Source: Actinomycetota bacterium (lineage in GTDB: Bacteria; Actinomycetota; Actinomycetes; Nanopelagicales; Nanopelagicaceae). From it: a stretch of 38,902 nucleotides of DNA. A model generated the notes under the pieces. It saw nothing but the letters and a program-made list of their open reading frames with translations, did no database searches and was not told where the DNA came from. The position numbers were made by a program, and so were the translations under genes. Positions 11,494 through 19,067 of this stretch are shown piece by piece. Location: assembly GCA_005787645.1 (NCBI GenBank), contig SYAM01000082.1:1-38902 (forward strand). The letters are read 5' to 3'. Every line of letters begins with the position of its first letter. Within the stretch, counting starts at the first letter, position 1.

Positions 11494-12777
11494 ATGCGCA
11501 AGAGGAGGATCGGCGCATTACTGATGTTTGCGACAGTCACCGCCACCCTCTCTGGTTTCGCTCTCGGTTTTGCTGGCGCTGCCTCGGCAGCTACACCTAC
11601 TTTCATCCAGGGAACTCTGGTCGACGCCGAGAAAAAACCGCTTCCTGGAGTAGATATCTCCGCGAGTGGGCCGAATAATTTCACGAGCACTTCAACTACT
11701 GATCCTCTCGGCAAATGGAGGATTGAAGTTCCTGCAGCGGCGGTCTATGAAGTCTCCATTAATCAAGAGCAACTACCGCAGGGACAAACGCTCACAGATC
11801 CCACTCGAGCAACCATCAAGGCTAATGTCATCTCGCTTGGCTTTAATGTCACGATTTTATTTCCGATTGGACCTGGGGTAGAAAAAGCCTCAGATCTTGA
11901 CCGAGGAGCGCAACTTTTAGCTGACGGTCTCATTCTTGCGCTGGTAATCGCTCTGGCCGCCCTGGGATTAAACCTGGTCTTTGGTACAACAGGTTTGACG
12001 AACTTCGCACATGGTGAACTTCTCACGCTCGGCGGTCTACTCACTTATTACTTGAGTGCGGTAGTTGGTCTCAAAGTCATTCTTGCCGTACCAATTGCAG
12101 TCTTACTCTCTGCCTTCATCGGTGGCTATCTCCAAGACAAGGTTCTATGGCAACCACTTCGTCGTCGTGGCACTGGACTGATTGCAGCGCTCATCGTCTC
12201 CATCGGACTTGCCATTTTCATCAGATATTTCTTCCTCTTTATCTTCGGAGGCGATACCAGACAGCTTCCCGAATATGCCGGACAAGATGGACTCACTATT
12301 GGATTGGTTTCGATTACCCCCAAGTCAATAATCACCTCCAGTATCGGATTGGCGATGTTGATTGGAGCCACGTTATGGCTCTCCAGAAGTCATATGGGCA
12401 AGGCAAGTCGCGCCGTCGCAGATAATCCAGCGCTCGCCTCTTCTTCAGGCATCGAAGTGGAGCGTGTCATTCGCGCGGTGTGGATCCTAGGCGCAACTCT
12501 CGCTGGATTCGCAGGCATCATGATCACTCTTAACCAAGGCGTGAGTTTCGTTCTTGGACAGGATCTGCTCTTGCTTATCTTCGCTGCCGTAACTCTAGGT
12601 GGTTTGGGAACAATCAATGGCGCCTTGATTGGCTCGCTGGTGATTGGCGTTTCGATACAGATATCTACTCTTTTTATCCCTACCGAACTTAAATATGTAG
12701 GCGCCCTGGTGATTTTGATTCTCATCCTCCTAGTTAGGCCACAAGGAATTCTCGGCAAGAAAGGGAGGGTCGGCTAA
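11494..12777 (+). CDS. livH: Branched-chain amino acid ABC transporter permease (LivH-type) with an extra N-terminal signal peptide and carboxypeptidase-regulatory-like beta-sandwich domain
   Basis: Residues 1-33 resemble a signal peptide. Residues ~37-120 FIQGTLVDAEKKPLPGVDISASGPNNFTSTSTTDPLGKWRIEVP resemble a CarboxypepD_reg-like domain. The rest is a LivH permease (ALGLNLVFGTTGLTNFAHGELLTLGG). Confidence 0.9.
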   Translation: MRKRRIGALLMFATVTATLSGFALGFAGAASAATPTFIQGTLVDAEKKPLPGVDISASGPNNFTSTSTTDPLGKWRIEVPAAAVYEVSINQEQLPQGQTLTDPTRATIKANVISLGFNVTILFPIGPGVEKASDLDRGAQLLADGLILALVIALAALGLNLVFGTTGLTNFAHGELLTLGGLLTYYLSAVVGLKVILAVPIAVLLSAFIGGYLQDKVLWQPLRRRGTGLIAALIVSIGLAIFIRYFFLFIFGGDTRQLPEYAGQDGLTIGLVSITPKSIITSSIGLAMLIGATLWLSRSHMGKASRAVADNPALASSSGIEVERVIRAVWILGATLAGFAGIMITLNQGVSFVLGQDLLLLIFAAVTLGGLGTINGALIGSLVIGVSIQISTLFIPTELKYVGALVILILILLVRPQGILGKKGRVG

Positions 12778-13772
12778 TGGATTTTCTCTTCATCACTCAA
12801 CAATCATTGAGCGCAGCAATCGGCGTTAACACCATTATATTTGCGCTTGCTGCAATCGGATTGAATATGCACTTTGGATACACGGGCCTGCTCAACTTCG
12901 GTCAAGCAGGATTCCTTGCGGTTGGCGCCTATAGCGTCGCGGTCGCCGTGGTCTCGTTCGATATCTCTCTCTGGATTGCGCTCTTGATTGGCATCGGCAA
13001 CTCCATCATTCTTGCGCTGCTCCTGGGTATTCCCACACTTCGCTTGCGCGCTGACTACCTCGCTATCGTCACTATTGCTGCAGGTGAAATCATCAGGCAA
13101 GTGGCCCGCTCAGCGACTTTCAATGACACTCTCGGTGGATCCGACGGCATTACTGGGAAGTTCGGAAAAGAATTCTTCGACCTCAACCCTTTCACCGAAG
13201 GCTTAGATCTCCCCTTCCTTCGCTATACCCCCAATGACCTATGGGTGGTTATCGTTGGATGGATTGTCGTAGCGTTCATTCTTATCTTGATGTGGCTATT
13301 AGTGAATTCGCCTTGGGGACGGCTTCTCAAAGCCATTCGTGAAGATGAGGATGCTGTTCGCTCATTAGGTAAAAACGTCTATCTCTACAAAATCCAATCC
13401 TTGATTGCTGGTGGCGTGATTGGCTCAATCGGTGGTTTTGTCTATGCGCTCTCTCGCCAATCGGTACAGCCTGACAACTACGGAACTGCGCTCACCTTCT
13501 TTGCTTACACCGTGCTAATTCTTGGTGGCGCCGCGCGAGTGATGGCCCCCATCGCAGGTGCCATCATCTTCTGGTTCTTACTCGTCTTTGTCGAGCAACT
13601 ACTACGTCAAGCCGTCTCTGCTGGGTACATCCCGGAGTGGCTAATTGGTGTCAATCAAGTAGGTCAAATCAGGTTCATGCTCGTTGGTCTTGGGTTGATG
13701 CTGTTGATGATATTCAGGCCGCAAGGAATCTTCGGTGATCGAAAGGAGTTGGCTCTTGATGCCCGCGCATAG
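12777..13772 (+). CDS. livM: Branched-chain amino acid ABC transporter permease (LivM-type)
   Basis: 331 aa; ALAAIGLNMHFGYTGLLNFGQAGFLAVGAY; TAATG overlap with livH. Confidence 0.93.
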   Translation: MDFLFITQQSLSAAIGVNTIIFALAAIGLNMHFGYTGLLNFGQAGFLAVGAYSVAVAVVSFDISLWIALLIGIGNSIILALLLGIPTLRLRADYLAIVTIAAGEIIRQVARSATFNDTLGGSDGITGKFGKEFFDLNPFTEGLDLPFLRYTPNDLWVVIVGWIVVAFILILMWLLVNSPWGRLLKAIREDEDAVRSLGKNVYLYKIQSLIAGGVIGSIGGFVYALSRQSVQPDNYGTALTFFAYTVLILGGAARVMAPIAGAIIFWFLLVFVEQLLRQAVSAGYIPEWLIGVNQVGQIRFMLVGLGLMLLMIFRPQGIFGDRKELALDARA

Positions 13773-14628
13773 TTCTCGTTTCAAAGAGCAAGCGCTTGCA
13801 GCGTTTGCATCAGTTACTCCGACTCCTGGAGTGGCAAAACCCGATCCCATCATCGTTGCCGACAAGGTCACAAGAAAATTTGGTGGACTAACAGCTGTCA
13901 ATGTTGATCACGTTGAGATCCAACGCGGCTCGATCACAGCGTTAATCGGCCCAAATGGCGCAGGTAAGACCACCTTCTTCAACTTAATTACTGGTTTTGA
14001 CTCGGTGAACGAAGGGAGTTGGACTCTCAACGGCGAGCAGATTGTGGGTACTCCTCCTCATAAAGTGGCGCGAAAAGGAATGGTCCGCACCTTTCAATTA
14101 ACGAAGGCGCTTTATCGTCTCTCGGTGCTCGATAACATGCGTCTTGCTGCGACAGGACAACGTGGTGAATCCTTCATTCGCGGCCTCTTCCCTTTCATTT
14201 GGCGCAGACAAGAGAGCGCAATCACTGCTCAAGCAGAAGAGTTACTCACTCGATTTCAATTAATTGACAAAAAGTCTGACTTTGCTGCAGCGCTATCTGG
14301 TGGCCAACGCAAACTCCTTGAAATGGCCCGCGCGCTCATGGTCAAACCAGAGATTGTCATGCTCGATGAACCGATGGCAGGAGTCAACCCAGCGCTCAAA
14401 CAATCTCTCCTCGGTCATATCAAAGACCTCCGCGATGAAGGCATGACTGTTCTTTTTGTAGAACATGACATGGATATGGTCCGCGATATCAGCGATTGGG
14501 TGATTGTGATGGCTGAGGGCAAAATTGTTGCCGAAGGCACTCCAGAGAGCGTGATGGGAAATCAGGCGGTCATTGATGCCTACCTGGGAGCCCACCATGA
14601 TCTCTCTCTCGATGAGGGCCCCAGATGA
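13759..14628 (+). CDS. livG: Branched-chain amino acid ABC transporter ATP-binding protein (LivG-type)
   Basis: GPNGAGKTTFFNLITGF Walker A, LSGGQRKLLEMARALM, VMLDEPMAGVNP. Start set at ATG 13759 (MPAHSSRF) with a GAAAGGAG RBS about 10 nt upstream, rather than ORF start 13735. Confidence 0.93.
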   Translation: MPAHSSRFKEQALAAFASVTPTPGVAKPDPIIVADKVTRKFGGLTAVNVDHVEIQRGSITALIGPNGAGKTTFFNLITGFDSVNEGSWTLNGEQIVGTPPHKVARKGMVRTFQLTKALYRLSVLDNMRLAATGQRGESFIRGLFPFIWRRQESAITAQAEELLTRFQLIDKKSDFAAALSGGQRKLLEMARALMVKPEIVMLDEPMAGVNPALKQSLLGHIKDLRDEGMTVLFVEHDMDMVRDISDWVIVMAEGKIVAEGTPESVMGNQAVIDAYLGAHHDLSLDEGPR

Positions 14629-14644
14629 AGATCGGTAATAGGCT

Positions 14645-15391
14645 ATGAATTCACTCAACACCACCGGCACACCGTTAGTTGAGGCGGCGGGAATCATCGC
14701 TGGTTATCTGCCTGGTGTGAATATCCTCAATGGTTGCGACCTTTATGCCAATGAAGGTGATTTGGTAGGCATCATCGGACCAAATGGCGCCGGCAAATCC
14801 ACTCTTCTTAAATCTCTCTTTGGTTTAGTAAAAGTTCGAGATGGCATCGTTCGCCTTAAAGGCGAAGATGTCACCAATCTACGCGCTGACCAACTCGTCC
14901 GCGCCGGAATTGGCTTCGTGCCGCAAACCAATAACATCTTCCCATCGCTCACTATTGAAGAGAATCTACAAATGGGGGCCTACCAACGTCCGGATAGTTT
15001 CAATGAGCGTTTTGATTTCGTCACCAACCTCTTCCCCACCCTGGGCAGCCGTCGCAAACAACGAGCGGGTTCACTCTCGGGTGGAGAGCGCCAAATGGTT
15101 GCCATGGGGCGTGCGTTGATGATGGCGCCGAGCGTTCTCTTACTCGATGAACCAAGCGCTGGCCTTTCGCCTGCGCTACAAGATGAGGTTTTCGTGCGAG
15201 TACGCGAGATCAATAAAACTGGCGTGACCGTAATAATGGTCGAGCAGAATGCTCGCCGTTGCCTTCAGATTGTGGATCGTGGATATGTTCTTGATCAAGG
15301 GCGCAACGCTTATACCGGTACTGGCCGCTCGTTGGCTAACGATCCAAAGGTTATTGAATTGTACCTTGGCACTCTCGCTAAAAATAATTAG
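14645..15391 (+). CDS. livF: Branched-chain amino acid ABC transporter ATP-binding protein (LivF-type)
   Basis: 248 aa; GPNGAGKSTLLKSLFGLV, LSGGERQMVAMGRALM, VLLLDEPSAGLSPAL. Confidence 0.93.
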   Translation: MNSLNTTGTPLVEAAGIIAGYLPGVNILNGCDLYANEGDLVGIIGPNGAGKSTLLKSLFGLVKVRDGIVRLKGEDVTNLRADQLVRAGIGFVPQTNNIFPSLTIEENLQMGAYQRPDSFNERFDFVTNLFPTLGSRRKQRAGSLSGGERQMVAMGRALMMAPSVLLLDEPSAGLSPALQDEVFVRVREINKTGVTVIMVEQNARRCLQIVDRGYVLDQGRNAYTGTGRSLANDPKVIELYLGTLAKNN

Positions 15392-15406
15392 TTGCTCATA
15401 AATAGA

Positions 15407-15438
15407 TTAGGGCCGATCTCTAGCGAGACCGGCCCTAA
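15407..15438. terminator. Bidirectional hairpin between convergent livF and livK
   Basis: TTAGGGCCGATCTC-TAGC-GAGACCGGCCCTAA: 14-bp stem with one mismatch and a 4-nt loop, in the convergent intergenic gap; no strong T-tract. Confidence 0.8.
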
Positions 15439-15461
15439 CTAGTTAACTAGCCGAGTTATTA

Positions 15462-16736
15462 CTACTGTGCAGGAACTGCTCCAGTGATGAACTCTTCAGC
15501 CTTTGGTGCGAACTTGTCATTCGCTGAGTACTCGTAAACGCCCATGGTGGCCACCGATGGGTCGCCATTTGCGTCGAACTCGATTGGACCAGAGACACCG
15601 TCATAATCAATGTCGGTGCCTGCTGCAATCAAATCTAAGCACTCCTTGTAGCTGGTGCACTTGGTTCCACCCGAGGAGACAGATGCCAAGTTAGCAGCGA
15701 TGGTCTTGCCATCGGTGCCCTTGCCCTGCTCTGCAGCGAGTGCAATCAAGATGACTGCATCGTATGACTCAGGAGCGTACGAGAAGTCGGTCAACTTAGG
15801 ATCAACTTCGAGTAGGCGCTTCTGTAGTTCGTCGCTGGTGAGAACGCCTGGAAGAGTCGCCTTGACGCCCTTCATGGTGTTATTTGGTAGATCCTTGTAA
15901 GCCTGGCTGGAGAGGTTACCGTCAACGAGGTAAGTCTTTACCTTGTTTGGACCAATGCCCTGCTTGATTAATTCGGTAAGAACCTTCACTGACTCGTCGA
16001 AACCGATGAGCGCAATTGCATCAGGCTTTGCAGCCTTCACCTTTGCGACATCAGCGGAGAATTCTGCAGCCTGTGGGTTGTAGACAACCTGAGTTGAGGT
16101 TCCGGAGAATGCAGCGATGCCGTACTTGGCAAGACCGTTTCCGTATGCGTCATCAAGGTTCATGAAGACAGCATTTGTTGCACCATTCTTCGCCATCAAT
16201 TGGCCAAGAACTGCACCTTGGAAGGTATCTGGTGGAGCAGTACGGAAATAGAGGCCATTATCTGCATAGGTGGTGAGATCTGGTGAGGTATTCGCTGGGG
16301 AGAAGTGAACAATTCCAGCGCCGGTGATCTTGTCGATAACGGTGAGTGATACACCAGAGGATGCCGCACCCACGATTGCACCTACGCCAGCTGCGATATG
16401 TGAATCAGCAGTCTGTTGAGCGATATCGGTGCTGGTATCTCCAGAGTCGCCACGAATGTGCTCAACTGGTTGACCAAGAACTCCACCTGCATCGTTGATG
16501 TCCTTGACAGCAAGGTCAACGCCTGCGAACTCTGGTGGCCCGAGGAATGCGAGGTTACCTGTCTCAGGAAGTAGTGAACCGATCTTGAGCGGACCAGTTG
16601 AAGCAGGAGCTGCCTCTTCTGTGCTCTCTGTTGCGGTCTCTTCTGAAGCTGTGTCGGATGAGGACGAGCAGCCTGCAAGAACGAGCGTCGCTACAGCGAA
16701 GGCGGTTACAACCTTCCACTTGTATGACTTTTGCAT
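15462..16736 (-). CDS. livK: Branched-chain amino acid ABC transporter substrate-binding lipoprotein
   Basis: Start set at ATG 16736 (MQKSYKWKVVTAFAVATLVLAGCSSSSDT) with lipobox LVLAGC and RBS GAAAGGG. The body (LKIGSLLPETGNLAFLGPPEFAGVDLAVKDINDAGGVLGQPV) is type 1 periplasmic-binding. Confidence 0.93.
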   Translation of the reverse strand: MQKSYKWKVVTAFAVATLVLAGCSSSSDTASEETATESTEEAAPASTGPLKIGSLLPETGNLAFLGPPEFAGVDLAVKDINDAGGVLGQPVEHIRGDSGDTSTDIAQQTADSHIAAGVGAIVGAASSGVSLTVIDKITGAGIVHFSPANTSPDLTTYADNGLYFRTAPPDTFQGAVLGQLMAKNGATNAVFMNLDDAYGNGLAKYGIAAFSGTSTQVVYNPQAAEFSADVAKVKAAKPDAIALIGFDESVKVLTELIKQGIGPNKVKTYLVDGNLSSQAYKDLPNNTMKGVKATLPGVLTSDELQKRLLEVDPKLTDFSYAPESYDAVILIALAAEQGKGTDGKTIAANLASVSSGGTKCTSYKECLDLIAAGTDIDYDGVSGPIEFDANGDPSVATMGVYEYSANDKFAPKAEEFITGAVPAQ

Positions 16737-16741
16737 TATTA

Positions 16742-16771
16742 CCCTTTCGATTGCTATCGATTGCTTTCGAT
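16742..16771 (-). repeat. Three tandem 10-bp direct repeats upstream of livK
   Basis: Minus strand: ATCGAAAGCA / ATCGATAGCA / ATCGAAAGGG; the third copy overlaps the livK Shine-Dalgarno. Confidence 0.85.
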
Positions 16772-16778
16772 GATTTCT

Positions 16779-16790
16779 AGAAGTACTTCT
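16779..16790. promoter_or_regulatory. Perfect 12-bp palindrome AGAAGTACTTCT upstream of livK (candidate operator)
   Basis: Read directly; lies in the pdtaR-livK intergenic region, about 43 nt upstream of the livK ATG. Confidence 0.5.
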
Positions 16791-16935
16791 GATCACTACA
16801 AAACTTCTCCCGCAGATCAAGGTGATTCGAGGGCACAGTAGCGTCAAGTAATCCCTGAGTATGCCAAAAGAAGAGAAAAGTTGTAAGTCGAGGAGTCCGC
16901 TAAATTGGCCGAGTGTGGGTAATTTTCTCGGCTAA

Positions 16936-17526
16936 TTAGCCCTTCTGAGCCGAGATTAGCGCCTGAGCGACCTCGACCATCGAAACCCGCTTATCCATGG
17001 CCCCGCGCTGAATCCAGGTGAAAGCCTCCCCTTCGCTCATTCCATGTGCACTCATCAAAATACCTTTTGCCCGCTCAACGATTTTTCGCGCCTCGAGTTT
17101 ACCCTCGAGCGTGGCTATCTCCCCTTCGAGAATGGTCCGCTCGAAGAAGCGAGAACGGGCGACCTCGATTGCAGGAATCAGATCACTAATCGTGAAAGGT
17201 TTTACCAAGTAAGCCATCACACCGGCGTTATTTGCTCGCTCAATCAACTCTCTCTGACTAAAGGCAGTCAACATCACTATCGGAAGATAACCGCGCAATT
17301 CTTCGGCTGCAGTAATGCCATCTTTAACTGGCATCTTCACATCAAAGAGCGCCACATCAGGTTGTTGCTCTCGGACCAATCGAACGGCATCTTCACCGTT
17401 GGCTGCTTCACCAACTACCTCATAACCTTCGCGAGCGAGCATTTCTACCAAGTCCATCCGGATGAGCGCCTCATCTTCAGCAACCACAATTCGCAACGGT
17501 GAAGGTTTCGATGGCGAGATGGTCAT
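16936..17526 (-). CDS. pdtaR: ANTAR-domain response regulator (PdtaR/Rv1626-type transcription antiterminator)
   Basis: 196 aa; receiver LRIVVAEDEALIRMDLVEMLAREGYEVVGEA, DVKMPVKDGI; C-terminal ANTAR LEARKIVERAKGILMSAHGMSEGEAFTWIQRGAMDKR. Confidence 0.95.
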   Translation of the reverse strand: MTISPSKPSPLRIVVAEDEALIRMDLVEMLAREGYEVVGEAANGEDAVRLVREQQPDVALFDVKMPVKDGITAAEELRGYLPIVMLTAFSQRELIERANNAGVMAYLVKPFTISDLIPAIEVARSRFFERTILEGEIATLEGKLEARKIVERAKGILMSAHGMSEGEAFTWIQRGAMDKRVSMVEVAQALISAQKG

Positions 17527-17527
17527 G

Positions 17528-17600
17528 TGCCCCGAGTCGGATTCGAACCGACACTATGCAGTGTTTGAGACTGCCCTCTCTACCGTTGGAGTACCGAGGC
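17528..17600 (-). tRNA. tRNA with anticodon CAA (nominally Leu) but class I architecture with a 5-nt variable loop; CCA not encoded
   Basis: GCCTCGG-TA-CTC-CAACGGTAGA-GAG-G-GCAGT-CTCAAAC-ACTGC-ATAGT-GTCGG-TTCGAAT-CCGAC-TCGGGGC-A. The acceptor, anticodon and T stems all pair; U8, G18G19, U33, TTCGAAT and discriminator A are present. Anticodon at 17565-17567. Confidence 0.88.
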
Positions 17601-17614
17601 GTGGTGTAGAGAGT

Positions 17615-19063
17615 TTACCTATAGGCCGCAGCGGCGCCAGCCACGGCATCTCCGATCCGATGTACGCGCATGGCATTGGTCGAGCCAGGGATTCCTGGAG
17701 GGCTACCGGCAACAATCACAATATGTTCGCCAATAGCTCCGCGCCCAGTATCAAGAAGAGCAGAATCGATCTGTTTGACCATCTCGTCGGTATGTTTCGC
17801 CGGTGGAATCACTATCGGTTCTACTCCCCAGGAGAGCGCGAGTTGATGGGCAGTACTTATCTCTGGGGTCAGGGCGAGTATGGGAATTACCGAGCGCAAA
17901 CGTGACATTCGACGGGCCGAATCTCCACTCTGTGTAAAAGCAACGAGAAATTGCGCACCGACGACTGCTCCCACTTCAGCGGCCGCTTTCGTAATTGCGC
18001 CCGATTTTGTATGGGGATTATGGCGCAGCTGGGCCACCTCTGAGAGCGCCTTCTCCTCTGTCTTCGCAATTATCTTAGACATCATGGAGACCGCTTCAAG
18101 TGGAAACTTCCCCACGCTCGTCTCACCAGAGAGCATCAGCGCATCTGCCCCATCGAGAATCGCATTTGCGCAATCGGTCGCTTCCGCCCGAGTGGGCGAA
18201 GGATTGCTCATCATCGATTCCAACATTTGGGTCGCGACAATCACTGGTTTGGCATTCTCCCTGGCCGCCGCGATGCATCGCTTCTGAACCAATGGCACCT
18301 CTTCTATTGGAAGTTCCACACCCAGATCACCACGTGCCACCATCAAACCATCGAATGCGTTTACAATCTCATCGAGATTAGAGACTGCTTGTGGTTTCTC
18401 AATTTTCGCAATAACAGGAATGCGAACATCCATCCGATTCATGACAGCATGAACGCCCTCGATGTCGGAACCGTGACGAACAAAAGAGAGCGCAATCAGA
18501 TCCACGCCTGCGGTGAGCGCCCATTCCAAATCAGAGAGATCCTTCTCCGAGAGGGCAGGAACCGAAAGTGAAGAGCCTGGAGCGTTTATTCCTTTATTGC
18601 TACTTATTGCCCCACCATTTCTCACGATGGTGTAAATATCTTCGCCGCTAATCTTTGATATCTGAAGTGCAATCTTGCCATCGTCGATAAGTAAAGTATC
18701 TCCAGCGGTACAATCTGCTGCCAATCCCTTGTACGTAGTGGAGGCTCGTGAACTATCACCGACGATTTCTTGAGTGGTGATGACGAAACTTGCTCCCTCT
18801 TGAAGAAAGTGCTCACCTTCAACAAGTTTTCCCAGACGAATCTTGGGCCCTTGGAGATCTGCAAGAACTGCTACGTACGCAGCGCGCTTTCTAGATTCAT
18901 TCCGCACGTTAGTGAGCAATTCTTCATGTTGAACGCGAGTGCCATGTGAAAGATTCAATCGTGCAACATTCATTCCAGCATCGATCAATTGACCGATGCG
19001 CATCTCACTCGAGGTTGCTGGCCCTAAGGTGCAGACGATTTTTGCACGTCGTTGACCGCTCAT
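17615..19063 (-). CDS. pyk: Pyruvate kinase
   Basis: 482 aa; RRAKIVCTLGPATSS, VMVARGDLGVELP, MLSGETSVGKFPLEAV. Confidence 0.97.
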   Translation of the reverse strand: MSGQRRAKIVCTLGPATSSEMRIGQLIDAGMNVARLNLSHGTRVQHEELLTNVRNESRKRAAYVAVLADLQGPKIRLGKLVEGEHFLQEGASFVITTQEIVGDSSRASTTYKGLAADCTAGDTLLIDDGKIALQISKISGEDIYTIVRNGGAISSNKGINAPGSSLSVPALSEKDLSDLEWALTAGVDLIALSFVRHGSDIEGVHAVMNRMDVRIPVIAKIEKPQAVSNLDEIVNAFDGLMVARGDLGVELPIEEVPLVQKRCIAAARENAKPVIVATQMLESMMSNPSPTRAEATDCANAILDGADALMLSGETSVGKFPLEAVSMMSKIIAKTEEKALSEVAQLRHNPHTKSGAITKAAAEVGAVVGAQFLVAFTQSGDSARRMSRLRSVIPILALTPEISTAHQLALSWGVEPIVIPPAKHTDEMVKQIDSALLDTGRGAIGEHIVIVAGSPPGIPGSTNAMRVHRIGDAVAGAAAAYR

Positions 19064-19067
19064 CCCA

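Noticed and set aside
16737-16935. ANTAR-target dual-hexaloop RNA in the pdtaR-livK intergenic region
   Set aside because: The only hexaloops I could form (AAGCAA, TAGCAA) share a stem arm and lack G at loop position 4, so they do not meet the known motif by eye; a covariance search would be needed.
17044-17502. 152-aa plus-strand ORF opposite pdtaR, and 17462..17905 + across the tRNA
   Set aside because: Antisense to the ANTAR gene, the tRNA and pyk; no domain signal or credible RBS.
17528-17600. T-box-like element upstream of the ANTAR gene
   Set aside because: The sequence folds as a complete tRNA rather than a T-box stem I/antiterminator, and no T-box consensus was seen.
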